Below are positions 1 through 10,924 of a stretch of 64,000 nt of DNA, one piece after another. The stretch comes from Fragilaria crotonensis. Its lineage: Eukaryota; Bacillariophyta; Fragilariophyceae; Fragilariales; Fragilariaceae. Position 1 is the stretch's first letter; the number at the start of each line of letters is the position of its first letter. Under the pieces are notes generated by a model. It was given only the letters and a program-made list of their open reading frames with translations, was not told where the DNA came from and ran no database searches. The position numbers and the translations under genes are program-made. The stretch covers positions 1 through 64,000 of the forward strand of contig JAKSYS010000316.1 of NCBI GenBank assembly GCA_022925895.1, given 5' to 3'.

Positions 1-3000
1 CCTTCTTGATCTCCTATGCTGGCCATGCCAATCATTATCAGGTGCTGGTGGCTGCTGCAGACATTAGCAATCAACTGGCACAGGGCATACAGAGTGCAAG
101 TTTGATGGACTACTGGTCCACACGAAAAAGGAAAAGGTGAAGCTCCCGAAGGACGTGGCTGAAACTTGTATCACCTTGTGCCGTTTTGCTGTACTGTGTC
201 AGGTACTCTTCCAAGGGACAGGCCCCACACATCCTCTCGTGGATGCCATGTGGACCACTGCCTTGGGCCTACAAAACTTCGTGCCAGTCATCAGGGATCG
301 CTATCAAGCACTCATTGGTACACCGGGAGTGGCGCAGACGTATTTTGCACGCATCGTACAAGCGGTGCAGCTTGGGGTATACGAATACCTGCAGGGGGTT
401 GCCTTGAATATTGCGGAGAGTGCAGTTGGCGTGGAAGAACCAAACTTTCTGTTGATGTTACAGCAAGACCTTAAGCGGGGGCCGTTCCACCTCTCGACCA
501 ACAGGATTCCAATCCCTGCAGAGTATATGAGTGTGGTCGCTCCCCAAACCGTTAGCACAGCAAGCGGAACTGGAACCCCTCTGAGTACAATTTCGGGCGT
601 GACTGGCGGAAGCGCGGTGTCGTCGATCACAAACGCCATGCAACAGCGAGACAGCGTGGCCAGAATTTAGAATCCAGCAGCCGACAACGAGTTCGCCTCA
701 CTCGCATTGCGTTCAGGCGGCACACGCACGATCCTAGGGAGCCCACCGACCTCCTGCCAATGATGCGGGAAATGATTTTTGTGTGGCATGGTGGACCCGG
801 AGTGTTTGATAACCAAATGCGGCCGACGCAATACGCATCTACCATTTGCATCCACCTCCGAGCGGGCCCGTTTATTGTCCAACGTCCGCCAACACCTACT
901 AGTGGCGCCGGCTGCGACGCCTCCATTTGACGGGAATGCCAGGGGAAGGTCATGGCGGTACTCGACCATTCACCGCAACCTCCATCCTGGCCACCTGACC
1001 CCCCTGTGAGAGCACAAGATGCCACCACAGTCAGGGGGAAAACTCCAAAGAAATAAAAGGCGGCGGATGTCACGGATGCGGAACGTACACTTGGTAAGTT
1101 AGCTACCTGGTTTGCGCAAGAGTTGAAGTCAAAAGGTTGGCGACAATTTATGACCGAGACAATAGGCCACTCGAACATCAACCAATCGGCGAAACGCGTG
1201 CCACACAAGGCGGCATGACTTCTACTAGGACATCTGGGGTTGCGTGGCGTAAGTGTTACGATGCACGCACCCCATGGACGGCAGAGCGCAAAGTACAGGC
1301 ATTACACCGCGGCCCCCACAAATCTTTGCAGGGCGAGAGGGGAGTTTGTGAGCGAGGAGATGGCTGACTTCTGTCGGCAGGGATATTGGCTCGTGCTTCC
1401 ACAAGACATAGTGGCGGATTGGCCGAAGCTTCGTATCTTGCCTCTGGGAGTGGTGCCTCAGCAAGATCAAATGCCCCGGCTCATCGTGGACTACTCGTTC
1501 TCCAATGTCAAATCTGAAACAGCACCACTAGCCCCTCATGAAGTCATGATGCACCAGTTTGGACGCGCACTGCAACGTGTAGTATTACTGATCATTGTCC
1601 ATGCAAACCGCTGGTACGGCCTGGTACACATGGCTAAAATAGATATCGCTGACGGTTTCTATCGCGTTTGGCTACGGATAGACGATGTGCCACAGCTCGG
1701 AGTCGAGCTTCCAACAGCTCCCGGTTTGCGCCCCCTGGTTGTCTTTCCGTGGTCACTGCCACTACCAATGGGATGGGTCCTGTTGCCGCCCTATTTTGCT
1801 GTCCTCACTGCAACCGCGTGCGATCTGGCTAACGCCGTCATAAAGGCGCGCCTGCCTTATTCGCGGATAACGGAGACGCATCGGCTCGAGGCGGTGGCCG
1901 ACACCCTTCCAAGCGCTGCTGACTCTGGCCTGGCACCGCGGCCCGACTGTGGGCTGCGCTACGGCATGCTGCCGATCCTTGGGGTTTCCAATGCGGACGT
2001 GTACGTGGACGATTTCCTACTCTTAGCGCGAACGCGAGCAGCAACGCATGGAGCTGCTACGCTCCACGTTAGCAGTTCAAGTAGCAATTGACAAGGTCTT
2101 TGTTCGGCCATTGGAGGTCAGTGATCCATCCCATCGTAAAGAGCCTGCCTTTGTCAAGAAGATGCAAAAACGGTGAGGGAGACGCTTCACTTGCCTCCGC
2201 ACCGTGTGGCGCGTCTACACGAAGTTCTGTCTTGGCTTCGTCTACCTCGCAAACGGCTACCACGCAAGCAATGGTACCAACTACTCGGCAAAGTGCGTTC
2301 CATGTCTCCAGCCCTCCCAGGCACGCAAGGGCTCTTTTCAGTCCGTCAAGACGCCCTCAGTAACGGCGATCGCCACCGCATTCGGCTGAATCAACACATC
2401 TACTCAATAGGAGACGATTTTCGAGCGTTGGTCAATGCGATCGCCTCGCGACCGACTCGTTTGCGCGAGCTTGTCACTACCTTGCCATCCGATGTCGGGG
2501 CATGCGACACATGCCAAACACATGCCAATTTGGCATGGGTGGGGTATGGTTTGATGCTCTAAACGATGCAACCTCCCCGCCCGTGTTATGGCGGTGCCGT
2601 TTTCCTGATCACATCACGCGAGCCCTCATTACGTCGTCCAACCCCTCTGGCACCTTGTCAATCTCTGACTTGGAGCTCACAGGCATTATTGCGCACAAAA
2701 CGTGCTTGCCCAACATCGCGACGTAGCGGAGCACACCATATGGATCGCCAGCAACGACAACCGAGCTGCCGTCTCCTGGGCGACAAAGGGTGCCGCCACT
2801 TCAACCGCCGCACGAGCATATTTGCTTCGCTTTAACGCTTTCCATCAACGCGCCCATAGATATGTTGCACGGCACCATTATATTCCGGGCATGGTCAGCT
2901 CTATGGCCGATGATGCCAGCCGCCCATGGTCGCTGTCTGCTGCCAAATTGCTCACCTATTTCAATACCACGTATCCACTGGCGACCTCTTGGCAAATGCT

Positions 3001-3100
3001 CCACCTGCGACCCGCAACCAGTGCTACCTTGATTGGTGCGCTCTCGCAGAAACAACAGCCCCCTTTGATTCTTTTTGGGGAAATTCCAGTAACACCAATT
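1..3100 (+). mobile_element. DIRS-like retroelement fossil, left end outside window
   Basis: Worn retroelement on the plus strand. Parts in order: a gag-like region of unknown fold (about 1-670), a reverse transcriptase (about 1240-2091) with a KIDIADGFYRVWL palm motif and a YVDDFLLLA catalytic box, a connection region (about 2100-2560), and RNase H-like sequence (about 2700-3000) with a late Met-Ala-Asp-Asp-Ala-Ser-Arg motif. No protease or DDE integrase is seen. The RT-RNase H order and style match the other two elements in the window, which do carry tyrosine recombinases, so a DIRS-type assignment is reasonable; no recombinase is visible in this copy. The coding character fades near 3060-3100, where base composition becomes AT-rich, so the right end looks lost. 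The element is broken, with several interruptions, and appears old. Confidence 0.65.
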
Positions 3101-5460
3101 AAGTATGCCATTCTCAATAACATCAATTACTATCATGTTATGTACCGATTTTCACTATTTCACGCTTTCGTATTTCTACTACAAAAACACACAATAACAC
3201 CCTTTCATCTATCATTTATCAAATTTTGCAATGACACCCATTAATTCCAGGGTTACCGGCGTGCTACAGATTCCACCCTACGCTGTGGTGTAGAACTCTA
3301 AGAAATGGAGAATACTTGTTTTTTTGCCGTTTCATCTAGCTTCTTTGTTGCTTCTTCATTGATACTGATTATGCTCAATTATGACGAGCTCTTTCCAATG
3401 CCTACTACCACCACGCTTGACAGTTGACTAAATTGAATTAGATGCTTCTTTCATTGGTACCTTATCAATTTCATACTGGAGGCATGGTGCAGTACTCAAA
3501 TCCTTCTTACAAAGGAAGCATTTCATGTTTGCATGTTTGCCGATGGTGTCCCCGCTGACCACAATGGAGCATGATACAGGTGAATTTTCTGCATTCAATA
3601 GATTGCTCCTCCTGCGAATTTGTTTGACGTTCGGCCTCCAACTCATCCTCCGCTGCTGAGTAACAATACCAGGAGGAGGTGTTTGCCCATTGTATGCAAC
3701 TCTCTTCTTTTGTATTGCTCCTTCAGCGCATCATAACTGTAAATCTCCACAACTACATTTCAGAAACATGTGCCAAATCCTTTCCAACCACTTGCAAAAG
3801 TGTGCACAAGCATGATGGCACAGGTATTGAAATTCCTGCCATAAATCACATGGACACCCGCGGTTATCAGCAGCTTTGAGAGTGTGAGTGCTTTGCCTTT
3901 CAGATGCACCACATCCAATGAGATGACATCCATGGCAAATTTCAAAGTTTTATTCACAAAGTCGGAAAGACATGCAAATTCCTTAAGGCAAAGTCATCAT
4001 CTCTTGTGTAACCGATGACCCACTACCAAGAATTATTGGTCTTGCTTCAGCAGCCTTTCAAGATATGGGATGATGAGTTCAACATCTTTGAACTCCTCCC
4101 TCCTTCTTGCCGCACATGATTCTGAGTAAAGAGTCAGTATGCCGCAGAGTATGGAATTGCATCACCATTCAAGGTGACATACAAAATTCATCACAACTGC
4201 TGGATTTGGTGGTTTATTCTGGTTTGGGCCATATGGATAAGGACACTAGCCTACTTGCAGGCCTGTTGCTCTTTCCAGCAATGACCACCGTCCTTGGCTC
4301 TCACAGATCCCCAAACTCCTCTGGCTGTGTTTTTTGTTGATCCTCTTTAATGCGAAGTCACCAATAAAGCTGGGCGGGTAATGAACATTGCATCGCTGAC
4401 AGAGATCAGATCAATACATGTGTGCATTGTCTGAGGCCGATTACAGTGCAGTAAGATGGTGAAGACAGTTTGGGTTTCCTGCCGCTGAGGAGGCTGGCAT
4501 CCATTCACTCAGACCAGGGAGAGCTACTGTAATTCTTATGGCGGGAATCCTAGTTGATCAATTTGATTGCTGGAAAGTGGAAAGGGGACGTATTCATGCA
4601 TTTCGCACATCAGAGCTTGAGTACAAGTGCTCCCCAAGAGTTGCAACGGATTTGACATCAAACCCAGAGATGGTCAAAATCAGAGAAGAATAAGCAAAGG
4701 AAAAAGTGGTGTGCAATGGAACATACTAGGAAAGGAAAGGGAAAGATATCTTTATAGGGTTTGACCCAGAGGCCAATACTAGGCTTTCATACTATAGCCT
4801 ACTAGGACTTGCTTATTTTAGGATTATGGAAAGGATAGGAACCCAGAGTGAACGAATAAGACTCAAAGCTAAAGTCATGGGATGCGCGAGAACGGGGGCC
4901 GACTGAATGGACAAACAGACATGGGCGAGGAGTGAAATCTCTCTTCTCTCCCAAATTGCAACAAATTCAGCCAATATGATGGCATCGAACCAACACGAAC
5001 TCTAGATTACAATTCAATTCCCACCCACCTCCTGCGTTTAAATTCTAAGGGGAACCTCCTGGGAAAGGGAACAAGGAAAGAGTCACTTAAGGGCCTGATT
5101 CCAATGCCAGTATTGGGCTTATGGCCTAGCTACTCACCTGACTTTCTTAAAGGAGCGCGGAGATAACAAAAAGAACACGAAGGTAGCTTCGTATAATCCT
5201 CTGTAGGAGTTGTACTGTATTTCATATATAATTTTCAGCATAGTGCATGTTTTGTTTATCAAAGCTACTGAACATGTATGAACCCTTTACCCTTTCATAT
5301 GTCATGCACACATGCGCATCAGCATCCCTCATGGTGTGGAAGATTCTATGTGCAAGCACGTGTCGCAGGCCAGACCTTTCAATTGATTTCGTGCTTGCGA
5401 CAAATGTCACTTCTTTGTCAAGTAAATCAATGATTCTCTGCCAGTTTCAATATTGAAAAA
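3101..5460. other. Gene-poor stretch with faint transposase-like remnants
   Basis: No convincing host gene is seen. On the minus strand, 3428-3646 and 3760-3957 encode short stretches that look protein-like: a Trp-Arg-Pro and Arg-Arg-Arg-Ser-Asn-Leu-Leu segment, then a His-x5-Cys-x2-Cys segment, and upstream a hydrophobic Leu-Leu-Ile-Thr-Ala-Gly segment. The His/Cys ending is vaguely like the C-terminus of piggyBac-type transposases, but this is a guess. The rest (about 4000-5460) is AT-rich and holds short purine runs and no open frame worth reporting. Confidence 0.3.
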
Positions 5461-6600
5461 GGGTTCTCATTGCAGGGGGGCGTGGTCATCTGGTGGTGAT
5501 GATGAAATTGCAGGGTTGTAAGAATGAGGAGCTTTAGGTCACTTTTGGTCGGTGATACCAGGGCACTTGATGGCCCATGGTTGACATCGTCTTCGAGGTC
5601 TGTTTAAAAAATCCCGATAAAACATGACGCAAGCGTCGAAGTTATTTTGGAGTGTGGCATCAGACATGATGTGAGTCTTGTAAGAGTTGAATTTGTCGGT
5701 CTTTATACCATCAAGGAGGTACCAGACCTTAGAGCGTGGGTCAAGGCCTGTACACCCATGCTCAACAGGTCCTTCCATGATCAAATGCAGGGACATGTGT
5801 ACATTAATGTATTTTTCAAAATCACAATGTCATTGCTCACCGTTATATACGTCTGCTTTGAGTTTGCCTTCAGCCATCAAGGCCATGTTGTTGTCGATGT
5901 TGTTTATACAACCCTTTGTAGGCCATTCGGCCATTGCCTGTCCTTTGACCTGGTTTGACGGAAGAAGTCTAGCAGGATTGATCTCGCTTGATCTTGGCGA
6001 TGATTTTCCAAACCTTCTCGCGGTTGGTAACATAAGTTGGGTTTGGCATTTTTGTGCCATCATGTCCAAGAGTGGAGTGTCTTGTACGGGCAATCATCTC
6101 ATCTTGCTGGATGGTCGAATATCCACCCTCCGGTTTGGTTGTGGGAATGGTGTCATCCTTCTTCCTAACAACATATGCTAGGGGAATCTTCTGTTCTCCA
6201 CGTAACAACGTGAGCTAGTAGGGGAATCTTCTGTTCTCGAAGGTGCAACCTCAAACAGCTTCTCATGAATTCTCTCCATGGTCTTGGGTCATTCCTTGGC
6301 GTTTATTGTTGGTGGGTCATCAGATGCTTTGTAGGTCCTCTTTTCAAAATCACGGAGTTTGCGTAATGTGCGAATGGATTCGAGTGTGTTACGTTTGCGA
6401 CGTTGACCACTCTGCTGATGCGTTTCATGTGGCGTACATAGAATGCCAATAGCTTGAGATGGTTCTCAGCATGTAAGTTGACTGGAGTGCCAGGATTGTT
6501 AACTGGTGGATCACCAGGGTTGGGCAGTGGGATTTTACCCCCAGGTCTACGGATTACTTTGCAAAGGTTTACCATTTTGCTTGTCATCACTTAGGAGTTG
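5460..6600 (-). mobile_element. Ty1/copia-type gag fossil
   Basis: Minus-strand remnants of a gag-like protein, read from about 6590 down to 5540. Successive segments resemble the gag of stramenopile copia elements: a segment with Lys-Lys-Asp-Asp-Thr-Ile-Pro-Thr and Glu-Lys-Val-Trp-Lys-Ile (about 6208-5969), a segment with Asn-Asn-x-Ala-Leu-Met-Ala-Glu-Gly-Lys-Leu-Lys (about 5900-5830), and a segment with Tyr-Leu-Leu-Asp-Gly-Ile-Lys-Thr-Asp followed by a Phe-Asp-x-Cys-Val and Tyr-x-Asp-Phe pattern (5796-5539). The assignment comes from remembered family patterns and no search was possible. No zinc knuckle, protease, integrase or long terminal repeat was found next to it. It is broken in several places and appears old. 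Confidence 0.5.
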
Positions 6601-7640
6601 TATTTTGTCAAGAGTAGCTATCCAAACCCTGCTCCTTGACAATCACTTGCACTTCATTTTGTAAATCCAATTTGGATGAGCATGGTACGCATAGGGTTTA
6701 CAACTGCCATGTTTGTTTTGTTTTCAGGAGTCGGAAGTTCTGAGTTCTGAGATTTTATCATGATCATTGAATAGAGATCCAAATGACCGGGAGATATTGT
6801 TGCTTGTAACCAGTACATTAATGGTACAATAGTACTCACCATACAGTACCTAACGGCAACCGTCGAGACGGTATTAATATATCAAGGTCGTAGCTACTAG
6901 TCCAGCTATACATCTAACATCACAGATTTCATTAAAACTTTTCCCTCTGATGAGGTGGAATGGAGGCATCCCTTCAATCCTGTTGGTCAAATGCAGTCAA
7001 TCCAATGGGGACTTCTCAATCAGATTCCCAAGACAGGCCGCATGCGTCATCGGTCATGCAATGGTTCACTGTTGGTGGACAGTTCGAGGAGGCATGTCTG
7101 GGCACGTACGAAGAAAATATGTTCTTGACGCATGTTTTCGCTGCTTTTAAGGTGTCAAAACCTCAGGGAACCACGGGCTTTGTGTCCTGTCTGATTTCCC
7201 TAATTGGCACCGAGATTGGGTCTGATGAATTGAGCGAAATACGGTGTGAACCGAGGAATGGGCGTTATCGTGAATCGTGACTATTATAGAAATTACTCTA
7301 TGACATAAGTGGGTGCCTCACAATTGATCGGAGTGGTCTACGTAAGCTACTAAGTGATGTAAGGTACAGTGTACAGTGCCAGTACCGCCAGTGTTGTCAT
7401 GCTCCAGTATTGCAGTTCATCGCACGGTATATTTTACAGTAGCATTTGTGAAGCAACCTGTTTACAGCAAATTCAATGAGTATTCCATCCAGTAACTTTG
7501 AATTCGTACAGTATTGTACTTCAGTAACGTAACACACTGTCGTTTCAACATAGGTAATTTATGTACTGTAGGCCTGTAGTACATGTAATCCACGTAACAG
7601 TGCAACAGTACCCCAGAGTGGTCATACTCCGTAACACACA
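6601..7640. other. Spacer without a visible gene
   Basis: No supported coding region. From about 7310 onward the sequence is dense in TAC/GTA steps and GTAC palindromes, like other spacers in this window. Confidence 0.4.
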
Positions 7641-7670
7641 CACGCACGCACGCACGCACGCACGCACGCA
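7641..7670. repeat. (ACGC)n microsatellite
   Basis: A CACA run grades into about seven perfect tandem copies of the tetramer CACG. It directly abuts the left terminal inverted repeat of the element at 7671. Confidence 0.95.
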
Positions 7671-7898
7671 GGGAGCCCGTGTAAGTCCCCTAATCGAGCC
7701 GGCCATCACCTGCAGTAGTGTACGGTAGTACTGAGTTCTACTTACTACTGTTACAAAATACGGTATTTCTGTCCTCAGAGGAGCAGTCTGAGATTTGTAG
7801 GTAAAGTTGATGTGTAACTTAATTTGCAGTATAATTTATGGAGTCGATTTTTTTCGAAAAGCTCGTTCGGCTCGATTAGGGGACATACACGGCCTCCC
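7671..7898. mobile_element. MITE-like element with 31-bp terminal inverted repeats
   Basis: Bases 7671-7701 and the reverse complement of 7868-7898 match at 29 of 31 positions (core GTCCCCTAATCGAGCCG). The 228-bp unit has no coding capacity, which fits a miniature inverted-repeat transposable element. No clear target-site duplication is visible; the left flank is a microsatellite, which may hide one. It could instead be a conserved stem-loop of other origin. Confidence 0.6.
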
Positions 7899-8112
7899 CA
7901 CCCAAAGTAAATTTACTATGCATAGTAAAAAGGAATAGGATAACCTACTATGCTTACAGTATCGAATTGTCATGCAGTACCGTTGTCGTACATCGTCCAG
8001 TCAAGTACTAGTACGATGTAGTGTGGTACTGGAGTACTCTACGGTAGTACGCGCGATTCTATCATAATCAATGTTGTACTCCTACTAGTAGTAGTACGTG
8101 CTATACCAGCCA

Positions 8113-8560
8113 GCAGTGCATGACATCTGAGATAAAAACGATACCCGAACCCGCAGCCGGCCGATTTTTCGCAGAGGCTTATGGCCGCAGCCGGCCGTAT
8201 GCCGATACGTTGGCCCGGCCGTACCCGTCCGCAGTCCGACAGTCCCTGCCCGCGCTGGGCCGCTGCAGGACTGTCACTGCCCGTACCCGTACCCGGCCGC
8301 AGTCGCACGAAGGTACAGTACGTAGTAGAAACCTAGTACACAGTACTTTACTAACAGTACGTAATCACCAACCACCGTAACCGTGAAAAATGACAGGTGA
8401 TCTGCCCTTGACCCGTGATGGGCCGAACAGTGATAGGAATCGACCGGAGCCGGCCGGAACCGGCCGGGACCTAAATACACGGACCGCAGCCGCCCGAAAT
8501 CACGGCCGGCCCACGGTTTCCGGCCGGCTGCGGCTAACGGGCCCCGATGTCATGCACTGC
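8113..8560. repeat. GC-rich island with inverted ends
   Basis: The 15-mer GCAGTGCATGACATC at 8113-8127 is repeated in perfect inverted form at 8546-8560, and weaker matches continue outward (CCAGCCA against TGGCTGG-type ends) and inward (CAGCCGGCCG near both ends). The interior is crowded with CCGGCC and CCCGTA words, far richer in GC than its surroundings. It may be a non-autonomous DNA transposon of about 450 bp or a large imperfect palindrome. No real coding region is seen inside. Confidence 0.5.
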
Positions 8561-8988
8561 CAGCCAGTGGTCAACGTAAAATATGGAAAGCACACCTGCT
8601 CGGAATTAAAGTACAAGTAGCGGGTACTACGTATGCATAGTAGGTTCATATGACCCCGAGCTTTGAGATCATGTTAATAATGTGATGAATCAACCACTAA
8701 GGGCTTTTCCAACTTTGAGCTTACGGCGAGCCATGGGAGTATTTAGCATTCACTGATAAGATGCAGCAAAGAAAAGTTGCGATGCACGCGAAAGATTCGA
8801 TAAACTCAACTTGCCCATGTAGACGCACCGATGTCATGCTGACAAAAGAAGCAACACCGGCGGATGTGACTACCTGAGCAATAACTGATGCTCTCTGGCT
8901 GGACCAGTTTGACAATTTTGAGGAGTGATAGAAAGAAGCAACCGGGTTTGAATAGTGAACTCAACCAACATGGTCACCGAAGTAAACA
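8561..8988. other. Spacer, 3' side of the START gene
   Basis: A small open frame exists on the minus strand (8721-8915, 64 aa) but has no recognisable features. Nothing else is seen. Confidence 0.3.
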
Positions 8989-9972
8989 CTAGCTACGTTT
9001 CGAGAGACGCGAAACGAATGCATGAAATCGATTCTTTTGCCGTGTTACAGCATCAGAGACTTCCAGCGCCTTTTCTTGCTGCAGCGCTCGTTCCAAATAG
9101 TTTCGCATACTCAATACAGATCGAGCGCCAGTCGCTCCAATTGTTTTGACGTACAGCCACATCGGCATGAAACCTCCGTCGCCGTCGGGGGCTGAATCAT
9201 TGAGGTCAATTCGACAAATAATGGTGAGCTCCGTTTTAGAACCTGAATCCAAAGGCTTGTAAAAGGCGATTGAGTCTTGAAAGGCTCGTGTGTAACCTTT
9301 TTGACGAGGAACCAGGTGAGGAGCAATCACGGATACTGTTCCGCTCACCAGCGTCCCATCTTTCTGGGGTACATCGGCTACACTCACAAATAAGAAATCA
9401 CGCTTCCCCAATGCTAACAGACGTTTGGTGCGCTTGCGAGCTAAGGTCATACTAACACCTCGATGGTGATGTGTTTTGTAAACCGAAACTCCTTCATAGA
9501 ATGGATCCATATGAGGCATCGTCTTGTCCCAGTTCGATAACGCCAGAAAGTTCCAGCAATCCCGAGGCGATACGGGCATGACTGACGTCATCTTAACATA
9601 GGGACAGTCTGGATCTGAGGGGTGATGCAGCAAGGAAATGTTGATACCATCTTTGGCATTAAGGGTTGTCCACCCGTCCGAATTAAATGCTTTCGCATGG
9701 TAGTCGTCCTGAATCTCTCGATAGGCCTGATGTAAATCTTGCGGTGTGAAAAAATCTCCGAGGTGCTTCCCACGTTCGATCCCCGACTCTTTCTGGATAG
9801 AATACGGAGATGTGACAAATGTGGTCGTAGCTGCGTCTTGACGCACCAACATCGCTACCATCATGATGAAGAAAGCGGCACATGCGAATGGCCCACCTTG
9901 AACAATTGCGGTTGTCGACGGTCGTCGACGCCTTTCCGGAGGGGGTATTTCTATGTACTGAGGTGGGTACAT
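8989..9972 (-). CDS. Membrane-anchored START-domain lipid-transfer-like protein
   Basis: A 327-aa single-exon protein starting at a true ATG. Residues about 27-45 form one hydrophobic segment (Ala-Ala-Phe-Phe-Ile-Met-Met-Val), after a proline- and arginine-rich head, so it is probably a single-pass membrane anchor or a signal anchor. Residues about 80-300 look like a START (StAR-related lipid transfer) domain: a Tyr-Val-Lys-Met-Thr-Ser-Val strand, a Val-Ser-Pro-Arg-Asp-Cys-Trp-Asn-Phe-Leu helix, an Asp-x-Thr-Met-Pro-His-Met-Asp-Pro patch and a C-terminal helix with Asn-Tyr-Leu-Glu-Arg-Ala-Leu. START domains bind a lipid in a closed cavity and move or sense it; the ligand cannot be told from sequence. 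It is divergent from the helicase gene at 10925, with about 950 bp between the two starts. Confidence 0.75.
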   Translation of the reverse strand: MYPPQYIEIPPPERRRRPSTTAIVQGGPFACAAFFIMMVAMLVRQDAATTTFVTSPYSIQKESGIERGKHLGDFFTPQDLHQAYREIQDDYHAKAFNSDGWTTLNAKDGINISLLHHPSDPDCPYVKMTSVMPVSPRDCWNFLALSNWDKTMPHMDPFYEGVSVYKTHHHRGVSMTLARKRTKRLLALGKRDFLFVSVADVPQKDGTLVSGTVSVIAPHLVPRQKGYTRAFQDSIAFYKPLDSGSKTELTIICRIDLNDSAPDGDGGFMPMWLYVKTIGATGARSVLSMRNYLERALQQEKALEVSDAVTRQKNRFHAFVSRLSKRS

Positions 9973-10924
9973 TCGCGTTCGTTTCTGGAATCAAAGGCTT
10001 ATACTTGGGTTTCTTCGATGAATATCGAGAATTGTTATTCTATCACGTCAAGGAAGCGGAGAAATTGTTGTTGTAATAGTTGATGCGGTTGCAGTGGGAG
10101 GTCGAAGGCGGACAGTGTATGATGGTGAGGGTGACCTCATCATGCGTCATGCGTGTCAGAACTCAAGTGATGCGAGCGAACTTACGCGATGGGCAGTGCC
10201 TGCCCCAACTGTCAACTGCCAACGCAGTGGCCAGCTCAGGGGACGCGAGAGCTCGCAGCACGAGTGAGCGCTCCCCAAAATGTATGTCAGGCTGCAGGTA
10301 TGAATAGTGGTGTGTACATGTGTGCGCCAGCCGCCAGCGCGACCATGAATCTGCGTTTGAGTATGAGAACGTGATTCTATGTATGATGTATGCATATGAT
10401 ACATACTACCTGGTACACACGACATAGTACACAGCGTCAAGGACGGTTGTGTAGTACAACAGTACAACAGTACTCTGTAGTCCGTACTCCGTAACACTAC
10501 ACACTACACCCGTTTGCTCTCTATTCATATCGTGATTCGTGAAGTTGGACGTTGGACTGTACGGAGTAGACTGTAGTAGCAGGAACTACTCGAGGACCGT
10601 GTACGGCGTATGGCACTCTGGCGTGTACTTAGGAAGGTACTCGCACCAACAGTACTGCATTTAGTACAGTAGTCACCGCGCCAATCTGTGTAAGTAGGTC
10701 TACCAGGTACGACAAAAGGACAGTTGGATTGTTGGGTCCGATCGCGTTTATACATCAAAAACGGTGAAACGGAGACGATGAGGCTGTAGGCACAATTTGA
10801 AGTCCAATTACAAGGAGCCTCGATATTGTTTATCAGACTATACTCGGAGTGCTCTCCAGAGCCATCGACAGGGGGTTCATTCCTCTCTCGCGTGTCTTCA
10901 GTCCTCGTAATCGCTCAGGCCAGT
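9973..10924. other. Divergent intergenic region rich in GTAC words
   Basis: This spacer must hold the promoters of the START gene and of the helicase gene. No gene is seen. The stretch from about 10370 to 10720 is crowded with TAC/GTA and GTAC motifs. No TATA box can be assigned with confidence. Confidence 0.35.

Noticed and set aside
4700-5150. Possible long terminal repeat next to the copia-type gag remains
   Set aside because: No second copy of this sequence was seen in the window.
8721-8915. 64-codon minus-strand frame after the START gene
   Set aside because: Too short and without features; it lies where the START gene 3' end should be.
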